DNA of 62,334 nucleotides. It comes from Verrucomicrobiota bacterium. Its GTDB lineage: Bacteria > Chlamydiota > Chlamydiia > Chlamydiales > JAEYWL01. The DNA lies in contig JAEYWL010000096.1 in NCBI GenBank assembly GCA_023428915.1, positions 1 through 62,334 on the forward strand. The letters run 5' to 3'. Positions 53,777 through 62,226 of the stretch are shown here, piece by piece. How positions within the stretch are numbered: position 1 is the first letter of the stretch; each line of letters begins with the position of its first letter. Below the pieces are notes generated by a model that made no database searches, was not told where the DNA came from, and saw nothing but the letters and a program-made list of their open reading frames with translations. The translations under genes were made by a program, and so were the position numbers.

Positions 53777-54880
53777 ATGTTTTACAAATCGTTCCTATGC
53801 TATCTATTATTAATTTCTTGCCTCTTCAGCACCGAGCATGTTTATTTAGGCACTCCAGCCATAACCCAAGAAAATATTATCGGCACCAATGTTGGCATCC
53901 GCCCTTTTAGAAAAACAGGGGTGCGCTTGGAAGCTGAAACTTTGGGCGGCAAATTGCTGGTTCACAATTATGGTTATGGCGGATCAGGTCTCACCCTTGC
54001 TTTTGGAGGCGCACAAGAAGTAATAGACATCCTAAACAATCATCCAGAGCACTCTAAAACTGTAGCCGTCCTAGGAGCTGGGGTTGCAGGGCTAGCTACA
54101 GCTTATATGCTTCAGGAAAATGGTTATAAAGTGCACATTTATGCCGATGAATGGTCTCCTAATCTCACGTCAAATGTTGCAGCCGGCATCTGGACTCCTC
54201 TTATATTTCCGCCTGGCCTTGATGAAGAAAAAAAACTGCTGCACCAAAGGATGCTGGAAAATTCCCGAAAACGTTTTTTAAAAAGTACTGCTCATCCCCC
54301 TGAATTTTCTGGAGTGCGAATTGCCCCAGAATATAGTTTCAAAACACCTGCTTCTCAGAAACCTGAGCCCGCAAATGACCATGAAGAAATCATTGCTCAT
54401 TTTGATAATGGCGTAACGGCAATCGGCAGAAGATCTCATCAAATTTTTATAGATGGGCATTTATTCATGAATGACTTATCGCAAAAGGTGGAGAAAAATG
54501 GAGCAACCGCCAAGCAATTTCACTTTAACTCGGCTGAAGATATTTTAAATTTAAATGAAAGCACTATCATCAATTGCACAAGTATGGGGTCGATTGCACT
54601 ATTCCATGATGAGGAGTTTATTCCTGTCCGCGGGGAGCTTATCTATTTTAAGCCACAGAAAAACATAGACTATATTTATTCTCATAATGTTGACAGGACT
54701 GCTGAAGATCCTAATTTATTTTTTGTTGTTATTTGCCCTTGGAGTGACAGGTTAATTTTGGGTGGAGTTTATGAGTTTGATCAAACAGCTCCCGTTGCTG
54801 ATCCAAAAATCATTAAGACTATCTTCGAAAATGCAGAGAAATCCTTATCCAGACCCCAAAATATAGAACTTAAGAAGTAA
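53777..54880 (+). CDS. exported D-amino-acid-oxidase-like flavoprotein, apparently circularly permuted
   Basis: 367 aa with a signal peptide (FLCYLLLISCLFS). Residues about 38-80 read NVGIRPFRKTGVRLEAE and HNYGYGGSGLTLAFGGAQEV, which is the motif that normally ends DAAO-family proteins. The FAD dinucleotide-binding start (VAVLGAGVAGLATAYMLQEN) only begins near residue 96. The protein ends shortly after LILGGVYEFD, where the usual family would continue into the motif found here at the front. No residues appear to be missing, so the C-terminal segment has moved to the N-terminus. Probably a periplasmic oxidase; substrate unknown. Confidence 0.75.
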   Translation: MFYKSFLCYLLLISCLFSTEHVYLGTPAITQENIIGTNVGIRPFRKTGVRLEAETLGGKLLVHNYGYGGSGLTLAFGGAQEVIDILNNHPEHSKTVAVLGAGVAGLATAYMLQENGYKVHIYADEWSPNLTSNVAAGIWTPLIFPPGLDEEKKLLHQRMLENSRKRFLKSTAHPPEFSGVRIAPEYSFKTPASQKPEPANDHEEIIAHFDNGVTAIGRRSHQIFIDGHLFMNDLSQKVEKNGATAKQFHFNSAEDILNLNESTIINCTSMGSIALFHDEEFIPVRGELIYFKPQKNIDYIYSHNVDRTAEDPNLFFVVICPWSDRLILGGVYEFDQTAPVADPKIIKTIFENAEKSLSRPQNIELKK

Positions 54881-54945
54881 TGGTAGGGCGGCAGCTATTT
54901 GCGCCGCAGCGGCAGCAGCGCAAGAAATGATATGGCATTAAGAAA

Positions 54946-56220
54946 CTATTTCTGATGCGCTCTTACGGTCACGTAGCCGCGAAAGAGCCCCTCGGAAGTT
55001 ATTGTCTGCATTGACTGCACAAAGATGGTTAAGTCAATCCAAACAGGAGCATACTTATATCTGGATGTATCCAAAATTAAGACTGAATCAGTTTCATGAT
55101 CATAGGCAACAACAGGAGAAAAGTGCCCGCCGCCTACTTGGCCAACTTGCGGCCTATTGTAGTTTGCAATTAGGTATTGCTCAGGATCATTTAAAATTAG
55201 CTTAAGTGTCTCGCGAAATGTGTCCGCAGTGAACATATCGCCGCTTACAAAATCAGCCGGAAATCCGTGCACTGCCAGCATTTGCACAAGCTCATCAGCA
55301 GTAATCCCGCGCCAATCCGTTTTAACCACTTCGGGCCTGACAATTTCTTGCACTTTGTCCGTAAAAAAGTTTTCTTGCGAATAGACAAACTGGTTATTGA
55401 AGGCGTTCATTACGGCAACAGAGGAGGCAACCGCACAATAAGTCCAATGTTCTTGCGTTTCAAAATAACGGCTGAGCCTAAAATAAGCCCCCCGGTATTG
55501 GCTGTTTTTCATCATTTTTCTGCCCATCTTAGAAAAAATCTCGGTATAGTGCCTTTTCACCAAGATTATCCCTCTTGCCTCGCCTGAAACATCTGCTTCA
55601 CTCATACTGGCCAGAAGATCTTCAACAGAAACCCAGAATGGACCGTATTGGTCGCGCAGAGCATCTAGCAATAAGACGGAATCGCTTGCCTCATCATAGG
55701 CTCCAATTGGACTAAAATTACCCTTGCCTGCATGGCCGATTGCAGGCCGGTAATAGTTTGCAATCAGATACACTTGCGGGTTATTAAGGTTGTCTTTTAA
55801 AATTTTTCTAAAACCATCGGCTGTAATTGTGTCTACATGAATCACAGTAGCATCTAATGAAAACAGCCTTAGACTTTCCGCCAATACATCCATGTTCATG
55901 AAACCGGCCTTAATCTTTTCATGAGTAATGATATTTTGAATGGCTTGAAGAAACTTGGCTGGAGTAAAGAGAGTATAGTTAAAATATTCCTCGACCGTGG
56001 GTCTATAAATGTTTAACGCATTGAGAACCATGACAGCACTTCCGGTACCGCAACTTTGCGGTTTTTGCGACACATAGTGGCTATTTAATACCCAATAAGC
56101 ATTAGAATATTTGCTGTTGATTAAACGTGTTTCTCCCTCTTGGCTACTCAAATCTAGAGTAGAACTTGCCATTAACGAATAGAATGCAGCTAAAGCAATA
56201 AATGTAAAAAATTTCTTCAT
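54946..56220 (-). CDS. exported tandem phytochelatin-synthase-like protein
   Basis: 424 aa with a signal peptide (FFTFIALAAFYSLMAS). Two PCS-type papain-fold domains in tandem. Domain 1 (about 40-225): catalytic-type Cys in QKPQSCGTGSAVMVLNALN, but GKGNFSPIGAYDEASD has Asn where PCS has His; Asp in LLLDALRDQYGPFW. Domain 2 (about 240-420): Cys in WTYCAVASSVAVMNAF, His in GGGHFSPVVAYDHETD and Asp in LILDTSRYKYAPVW, a full triad. Bacterial PCS-like proteins cleave glutathione or make phytochelatins; here one active and one probably inactive domain. Confidence 0.88.
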   Translation of the reverse strand: MKKFFTFIALAAFYSLMASSTLDLSSQEGETRLINSKYSNAYWVLNSHYVSQKPQSCGTGSAVMVLNALNIYRPTVEEYFNYTLFTPAKFLQAIQNIITHEKIKAGFMNMDVLAESLRLFSLDATVIHVDTITADGFRKILKDNLNNPQVYLIANYYRPAIGHAGKGNFSPIGAYDEASDSVLLLDALRDQYGPFWVSVEDLLASMSEADVSGEARGIILVKRHYTEIFSKMGRKMMKNSQYRGAYFRLSRYFETQEHWTYCAVASSVAVMNAFNNQFVYSQENFFTDKVQEIVRPEVVKTDWRGITADELVQMLAVHGFPADFVSGDMFTADTFRETLKLILNDPEQYLIANYNRPQVGQVGGGHFSPVVAYDHETDSVLILDTSRYKYAPVWIDLTIFVQSMQTITSEGLFRGYVTVRAHQK

Positions 56221-56549
56221 TCGAATACCTGTTTTATAATTGAGGGATCATTATATTAACACTCTAAAAAAAACATCAAATAGAATTAATTATCTTTTGA
56301 TTAATTTTTAAAACCAATACCAACTGAAATAAATGAAACTCAACTTTTACCCATATTTTATTTTCAAAAAATTCAATCGTTAATAGGCATGAGAATTGCG
56401 GATATTTCTTATTTTACAATTGAAGAATACGCTTATCAGTGTTAGGATGCTACAAACTATTATTAAGCAGGCCTAAGAAATTTCTCTAAATTTTCCTGGC
56501 AAAAAATTATTCGTTTAGAACGTCAAAGTTGGATTTTTGCAGTATTGTA
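56221..56549. other. 329-bp AT-rich spacer
   Basis: No ORF, repeat or hairpin that I can support. Contains the divergent promoters of the phytochelatin-synthase-like and methyltransferase genes by position. Confidence 0.4.
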
Positions 56550-57503
56550 ATGAAAAAAACATTTTTAATCGTATGCTTTTTAGTTATGGCATGTGTGGAA
56601 GGGGGCGCCGCGTTGAATAATCTTATTAATTGCGATAAACTCTCTTGTTTAGCAGAGTTAGAGAATGCAACTGATAGTGAGTTGTGGGATAGCTATCTTG
56701 AAGGGCAATCTAAACTTTTTTTTGACTCTGAATATCAATGGCTTTCTAAGGAAATTTGGTGGCAAAAAGCAAGAAATATTCTTGAAGTTGGCAGTGGAAA
56801 TGGCACATTCCTTTTCAGTCTTGCCAACTTTTTTGAAAATAAACAATTTAAAGGCGTGGAATTACTTCCGGCTTCAGTGCGGCAAGCAAATGAGCAATAT
56901 GCTAAGCCTAATTTAATTTTTCAGGAAGGAAATGCTGAAATTTTCAATCCATGCCTTGTGAACTCAAGTGATCTTATTATTTTTCGTATCGTTTTACAAC
57001 ATTTGGAAAATCCAACAGCTGCGCTTAAAAACGCTTTTCATTACCTGTCAACTGATGGATATGTAGTGATTATCGATACATTTGATAGTGCAAGAAAAAC
57101 CTCGCATCCCATTCCAATTTTGGAAGAGACAACTGCATTAGTTGCAAAAGTGCAAAAAAATGGACAAAAAGGAAATAGAAAAGCCTTAATGGAATTACAA
57201 CAAGCACTTGAATGCAATCAATCTTCATTGAACGATTATTATGACATAGTATCGAGTAATCTGGATATAAATGGAAATGTAACAAGTGATTTTATCCTCT
57301 TTAATGGCAAAAGCAATCGGGTTCTTTATTTTAATCACTGTCTCTTGTTTTTTACTCTACTAAACCGAACCTACCATATTAACCTCGATTTAAGTAGAGC
57401 TTATGATGAGTTACAAGACTATTTAAATGATGAATACGCTTGGACCTCACCCGGCATGCATTGTTTAGTTTTAAAAAGAAAAAATTGCGCCCTTTTACCG
57501 TAG
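56550..57503 (+). CDS. exported SAM-dependent methyltransferase
   Basis: About 317 aa. The N-terminal leader KKTFLIVCFLVMACVEGG looks like a signal peptide. A class I methyltransferase core follows: motif I NILEVGSGNGTFLFSLA near residue 80, an acidic end of beta-2 in FKGVELLPASV, and IIFRIVLQHLENPTAALKNA further on. The C-terminal 120 residues are specific. A methyltransferase with an export signal is unusual because SAM is cytosolic; it may act in the host. ATG 56550 rather than 56529 gives the leader. Confidence 0.75.
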   Translation: MKKTFLIVCFLVMACVEGGAALNNLINCDKLSCLAELENATDSELWDSYLEGQSKLFFDSEYQWLSKEIWWQKARNILEVGSGNGTFLFSLANFFENKQFKGVELLPASVRQANEQYAKPNLIFQEGNAEIFNPCLVNSSDLIIFRIVLQHLENPTAALKNAFHYLSTDGYVVIIDTFDSARKTSHPIPILEETTALVAKVQKNGQKGNRKALMELQQALECNQSSLNDYYDIVSSNLDINGNVTSDFILFNGKSNRVLYFNHCLLFFTLLNRTYHINLDLSRAYDELQDYLNDEYAWTSPGMHCLVLKRKNCALLP

Positions 57504-57537
57504 GATTGTGAAAAAAATAAATTGCATTACTTTTTCT

Positions 57538-58971
57538 TTAATAATCTAAGCGAAATTCAATTTGTTGAATTTTACAAGGTTTTTCAGGACTTAAAGCAAA
57601 CTTTACTTGGATCTTTGCCTTTTCTCCCTGAACAACAAATGTACCTCTTAATTGATTTTCTGGAATAACTTTACCCACAGCGAGAATTTTACCGATTTTG
57701 GCAAATAATTCCTGAGACTCTTTGCGTATGGCTGTTACAGGCCTATCCAAGAAAAAATTGTCTGCAAAAATATTCTCTGTAACTTTTTCCCAATTTGGAA
57801 GATGTGGAAGTAATTTGTCTTGGTAATCCATTAGAGCTGCAGAAACGGGCGGCAGCCTTTTATTTAATCCTGCCTCAACAATTAGTTTGTTAAGTATATC
57901 CAGATCGATTTTCACAGTATCTGCATAAGTACAATTAGCAAAAGAGACAACACCCAAACCATAATCTGGAAGAAAAAGCCAATTACTGCCAAAACCCGGC
58001 AACCCTCCCCTATGCCCTATATAAATCCGCCCGAGTGAATCCCTCAACCATTTCAGTCCATAACCATAAGCAGTGATTAATGAACATTCATTATCGCACA
58101 AATATTTAAATGAGGTTTCCAATTTTATAAATTGATGAGGCTGATGCATCTCCCGGATAGAGCTGCGTCTGATAGGCCCTGTTTCAGGATCATCACGCGG
58201 GGGCCAGGCAGCTTGGTGGAAAGCAATATATTTAGTAAATGATTCTATGGAGGTTATTAACCCTCCCATAGGACCAAAAACGCCATCATGGAGCAATGGT
58301 TCTTCTTCGCAAATCCCATTTTTGTAACTATAGCCATGTGCTAGCTGATCTTTGGGAATTTCAACATATTCCCAGCAGCATTTGATCCCTAAAGGTCGGC
58401 AAATAGTAAACTCAATAAACTTTTGAGGAGAAATCCCTGTTATTATTTTGATTAGCTGGCCTAATAGTGCATACCCTAAGTTGCTATACTCAAATATGGT
58501 TCCAGCAGGATTTGAAAAAGACACCTTATTTTTTAACAAATTAATCAGATACTCTTCTGTTTCAGCTAATTTTCTATCGGCCCATGGATCATCTGTAGGA
58601 AAGCCTGCAGAGTGTACCAGCAGATCTCGTATTGTAATCCTAGCGGCATCTTTAGTTAAGTGCTGAAGCGGCACTTCAGGAATATACAATTCTAAAGCAT
58701 CTTCTAAACGTAGTTTCCCGTCATCGCGCAGCTTTAAAATGGCCATAGCAGTAAAGCTTTTTGTCATTGAAGCAATGCGAAACATAGACTGTAATGTAAC
58801 GGGGGACTTATTCTCTACATCAAGCACTCCCCCGCAGGAGCTGTGAACTAACTGTCCGTCCAATACAATGCCATATGCATAACCGGGGTAGGCATTCTTT
58901 TCAGCATGTTTTTTATACACATCATCAATTTCCGGAAATAAAGTCTGTGCTTTTGCCAATCGTTGATTCAT
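57538..58971 (-). CDS. beta-lactamase-fold serine hydrolase
   Basis: A 477-aa class C beta-lactamase/DD-peptidase-fold protein (Pfam Beta-lactamase type). SxxK in RIASMTKSFTAMAILKL near residue 65, YxN in FEYSNLGYALLGQLIKI near 165 and HxG in IGHRGGLPGFGSNWLFLP near 320. No signal peptide, so cytosolic or secreted by another route; esterase or peptidase activity is more likely than true beta-lactamase. Complete. Confidence 0.88.
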   Translation of the reverse strand: MNQRLAKAQTLFPEIDDVYKKHAEKNAYPGYAYGIVLDGQLVHSSCGGVLDVENKSPVTLQSMFRIASMTKSFTAMAILKLRDDGKLRLEDALELYIPEVPLQHLTKDAARITIRDLLVHSAGFPTDDPWADRKLAETEEYLINLLKNKVSFSNPAGTIFEYSNLGYALLGQLIKIITGISPQKFIEFTICRPLGIKCCWEYVEIPKDQLAHGYSYKNGICEEEPLLHDGVFGPMGGLITSIESFTKYIAFHQAAWPPRDDPETGPIRRSSIREMHQPHQFIKLETSFKYLCDNECSLITAYGYGLKWLRDSLGRIYIGHRGGLPGFGSNWLFLPDYGLGVVSFANCTYADTVKIDLDILNKLIVEAGLNKRLPPVSAALMDYQDKLLPHLPNWEKVTENIFADNFFLDRPVTAIRKESQELFAKIGKILAVGKVIPENQLRGTFVVQGEKAKIQVKFALSPEKPCKIQQIEFRLDY

Positions 58972-59167
58972 TTTAAAGACTCCCTCAACAATACATAATC
59001 CAAAAGTCTTAGATTATAGACTCTATTCCTATTGTTTTAAAAAAACAAAAACTATATGAGAAAAAAGATAGTGAATGATTTTTTATAAATCTTTAACTAA
59101 ACCCTGATGGTGCCCTTATGGCAGCAATTAGGGAGAAAAGCAAAATAGATATACATGGTGAAATACA

Positions 59168-60061
59168 ATGTTCAATTTTTTTAGCAAAAAACATCTTTCA
59201 GCGCTGCTAGCTTTATTATCGCTCACGGGAGCAAGCTCCTTAACGGCGCAAGACTACTACTATCCTCAAATGCAAGATGATTGCTGTTACTCCTATCAAG
59301 ATTGCTGCCTCGCTTCATGTAACCGATTCTATATCGGCGGCTTTGGCGGAGCGCTTTATTCAGATTCAACTAGAATGGTCCAACTGGGAACTGCATTTTT
59401 CACTGAAGCTGCAGGCGGCCCTATGGCTATTGATGCTAGTGGTAATTCTGGCCGAAATTCAGCAGGATTTGGCGGTGTGCAGATTGGCTATGAATGGAAA
59501 GAAAAGCCCTTCAGCCTTGGCTGCATGGGTTGCTCAGACTGGAATATAAGCCCTGCAGCAGAATTTGAAGCCTATTGGTATAAGCACAGCAAGCACGGCG
59601 ACCTTATTAACCCGACTACAAGATTGCCGGAGCATGATTTTGTAGACACTTTCCCAATGAATGTGGGTGTATATTTACTTAATGGTGTGTTTGCATTGAA
59701 TAGCTGCCATTTAGGACAATTCTCCCCTTATGTTGGCGGCGGTGTCGGCGTAGCTAATATATTCATTCGGCATGCTGACTCCCTCCAAGTATCTCCACCG
59801 GAGGTAGGAGTAAACCATTTCAATTCTGACCGCAGCGATTCCAGCTGGGCATTTGCAGCGCAAGCTAAAGCCGGCCTCCGCTATAATATCTGCGACCGCG
59901 TGCACCTATTTGGTGAATATCGCTTCCTGTATGTCGATACTAGCAGATATATTTTTGGCGGCACTATCACTCCTACTCACGCACCAACTTCACCGTGGAA
60001 TGTTGAAATCAAAAATATATGCTATAACGGCTTTGCTTTTGGACTTCAGTTCGACTTATAG
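59168..60061 (+). CDS. cysteine-containing outer-membrane beta-barrel protein
   Basis: 297 aa with a signal peptide (LSALLALLSLTGASSLTAQ), a Cys-rich start to the mature protein (DDCCYSYQDCCLASCNRFYI) and alternating beta strands ending in FAFGLQFDL with a barrel-type terminal segment. The pattern resembles chlamydial MOMP-like or OMP_b-brl-type proteins, where cysteines cross-link the outer membrane. Twelve or so cysteines, consistent with chlamydial envelope biology. Followed by a good terminator. Confidence 0.8.
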   Translation: MFNFFSKKHLSALLALLSLTGASSLTAQDYYYPQMQDDCCYSYQDCCLASCNRFYIGGFGGALYSDSTRMVQLGTAFFTEAAGGPMAIDASGNSGRNSAGFGGVQIGYEWKEKPFSLGCMGCSDWNISPAAEFEAYWYKHSKHGDLINPTTRLPEHDFVDTFPMNVGVYLLNGVFALNSCHLGQFSPYVGGGVGVANIFIRHADSLQVSPPEVGVNHFNSDRSDSSWAFAAQAKAGLRYNICDRVHLFGEYRFLYVDTSRYIFGGTITPTHAPTSPWNVEIKNICYNGFAFGLQFDL

Positions 60062-60073
60062 AAAAACGTCTTT

Positions 60074-60102
60074 GGCCTGCCTTAAAAACAGGCCATTTTT
60101 TT
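60074..60102 (+). terminator. terminator after the outer-membrane protein gene
   Basis: GGCCTG and CAGGCC arms with a 9-base loop, followed by ATTTTTTT. It lies 12 bases after the stop codon. Confidence 0.85.
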
Positions 60103-60130
60103 CCAAAATTAGAGGCGTATAATGGGGCCT

Positions 60131-61636
60131 CTATCTTTCAAATTCAGAAAAATCAAATATTTGCTTAAGAAGATTCGTAAAGTACTCATAAGCAAGAGTG
60201 CTTCTGGACGTGGTATGAAGGAAAGCTGGGGGATAAGTAATCAGATCTTCAGATTCAATTGCAATTAGAGTGACATTTTTCAAATCGTCATTAGTTTGGT
60301 TAAGGCGGTATAGAACCACATGGGCATTGCTGGAAAAGGCAATATACACCCTTTTCTTGCCCTTCTGTCCCTGCCATGAACTATGAGGGCCGAAGTAGTT
60401 TTTGTTATAAAATTGTGAAATTAATTTTAACCCATCAGCAGATGGCGACTCTTCAATACTTTTCCATTCTGAGGTATTTTCAAATCCAAAGCGCGGTATT
60501 TTTTCAATCCCAAAAAAGGCATTGAATTCATCTGGGGCTGATTCTTGCGCATAGTTTTTATAGCGGTTAATTTGTCCATTGTAGGGATCCCATCCGGCAC
60601 GCGCTGCGTGCGGAGGAAAAAGCACAATTTGATCGCCAAGGGATTGCAAAATCACCCACAGGGCTTGCGAGCGGCAAAATCCACCCGAGCAAACAGGGTA
60701 AACAGCATCGTCTATATTTAGCCGAATTTTAGGTATTGCTGCCTCTGTTAAACTTCCAATACACTGAACGACTCCCCCTTTTTGCATAAATTCTTGAAGA
60801 CAACTTTGCGCATTTGTGTTTGGATTTTGTTCTAAATATTCATCTTTTTTAAAAGGTATTTCATCGGCTGCATTAGAAACTTTTATTGAAAGTTCTGTAA
60901 TCGAACCTAGAATTGTATTCGCCCTAGAAAAATTTTGCTCAGCGGTCAGCCAATTGGGTATAGCAACTGTAACCATGCCAGCTGTAGAAGCAGCTGTAAT
61001 TCCGGCTTCAGTATCTTCAAAAACTAAACAACGCTCAGGGGGAACGTTAAGTCGTTTTGCAGCTTCAAGATACACATAGGGTTTGGGTTTATTTTTTCCA
61101 GTAGCATCATAATAATCATCTAAATCATCTGTTGCTGAAACAATCAAATCAAATATATGCTCCAGCCCAACTTGCTTTAAATTGATTAAAATTTCATTTC
61201 TGGATGCAGAGGATGCCACTCCTAACTTAATTCTCCAGCGGTTTTTATTTTGCGCTACCCAGAGCGCAAATTCGACCATTTCTTTAATTGGCGGCACCCC
61301 AAGTTCCTGGATTTTTCGATATTCTCCACGTCTTAAAACCATAGTTTCTTCAGGAATCGCAATCTGTTTTATTTCTTGAAGCATTTCTATAATTTTTTTG
61401 GAGCTATGCCCCGCTACAACTTTATACTCTTCGATGGAAAGCTGGATATTAAAACTAGCTAGAGCTTTTTGCCAGCCAAGAAATTTTAAATATTCCGTAT
61501 CTACCAATACACCATCGCAATCAAAAATAATGGCTTCAATATGATTTGAAAAAGGGGTTGAAATTGAGGCAAAGGCATCAAAGCTTTTAAATACCATGCA
61601 AAGCATCACTAATTTTAAAAAAATGTTTTTTCTCAT
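60131..61636 (-). CDS. exported HAD phosphatase fused to a CX5R phosphatase-like domain
   Basis: 501 aa with a signal peptide (NIFLKLVMLCMVFKSFDAFA). Residues about 30-245 are a HAD-IA hydrolase: motif I IIFDCDGVLVDTEYLKFLGW, motif II GVASSASRNEI, motif III/IV KPKPYVYLEAAKRLNVPPER and LVFEDTEAG. Residues about 285-500 contain VYPVCSGGFCRSQALWVILQ, a Cys-x5-Arg-Ser phosphate loop like those of low-molecular-weight or dual-specificity phosphatases. Two phosphatase folds behind one export signal are unusual and suggest a host-facing effector (inference). Confidence 0.8.
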   Translation of the reverse strand: MRKNIFLKLVMLCMVFKSFDAFASISTPFSNHIEAIIFDCDGVLVDTEYLKFLGWQKALASFNIQLSIEEYKVVAGHSSKKIIEMLQEIKQIAIPEETMVLRRGEYRKIQELGVPPIKEMVEFALWVAQNKNRWRIKLGVASSASRNEILINLKQVGLEHIFDLIVSATDDLDDYYDATGKNKPKPYVYLEAAKRLNVPPERCLVFEDTEAGITAASTAGMVTVAIPNWLTAEQNFSRANTILGSITELSIKVSNAADEIPFKKDEYLEQNPNTNAQSCLQEFMQKGGVVQCIGSLTEAAIPKIRLNIDDAVYPVCSGGFCRSQALWVILQSLGDQIVLFPPHAARAGWDPYNGQINRYKNYAQESAPDEFNAFFGIEKIPRFGFENTSEWKSIEESPSADGLKLISQFYNKNYFGPHSSWQGQKGKKRVYIAFSSNAHVVLYRLNQTNDDLKNVTLIAIESEDLITYPPAFLHTTSRSTLAYEYFTNLLKQIFDFSEFER

Positions 61637-61738
61637 TATTGAACAGCAGCAATTAGGGTTTTAAATTAATTTATGAAATGCATAAAGAAAAAAAACCGAA
61701 TTTCAATTTTTACTTCCCAATGATACTTTTGCCATTTA

Positions 61739-61832
61739 AAACCCGACTTGCTACCTTCTAAGAGTCAGATTCGAGTTCTTAGAGAGAAAAAACTTTCGAA
61801 TATGACTTATTATAAGGTAGCAAGTCGGGTTT
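61739..61832. repeat. 94-bp long-hairpin repeat, copy 2
   Basis: Same element as 29828-29921 with three mismatches; arms begin AAACCCGACTTGCTACCTT. It lies between the HAD/phosphatase gene and the phosphotransferase remnant, again in a divergent gap. Confidence 0.9.
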
Positions 61833-61925
61833 TAATTATAGCAAGCCCTACTAGGACATAATTGCGCGCGCTCGAGAATTTTAGCCAAAAAAGAGCCAAA
61901 AAATTTATATTTTACTTTTCTTCTT

Positions 61926-62030
61926 ATGGCACAAAAATTGACTTCTTTGCATCCAGGCATCATCATTGATTGCCTAAAAGCAAATTATGGCATTCATGTT
62001 ACAGCTCTTAAAACCCAAGTTGTCCCCTAA
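61926..62030 (+). pseudogene. N-terminal remnant of an aminoglycoside-phosphotransferase-like gene
   Basis: The frame from ATG 61926 gives 34 codons, of which the first 28 (ending HPGIIIDCLKANYGIHVTAL) look like the start of an APH-family protein. The 196-bp repeat begins at 62006 within codon 27, and the frame soon stops at TAA 62028-62030. No continuation of the family follows the repeat, so the gene was cut and probably lost its remainder. Confidence 0.55.
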
Positions 62031-62201
62031 ATCTTAGCACAAGCTAAATTAGATAATTGAGATGGCGCAGATAATGCCGAAGCCAAGGGCTCATCCCCTT
62101 GGCAAGGCGTTAGATGCGTCAGATCGATTGTCTAATTAAGCTTGTGCTAAAGCTAGCTACAACACTTGTTCGATAGAAAATGAAACAATAAAAATAACTA
62201 G
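62006..62201. repeat. 196-bp repeat, copy 2
   Basis: Nearly identical to 53215-53410 over the full 196 bases, with exact agreement of both ends. It interrupts the phosphotransferase-like frame at its left end. The right inverted end seen after copy 1 is not found before the window ends. Confidence 0.9.
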
Positions 62202-62226
62202 ACGGTATAAACGGCTTTTACTCAGC

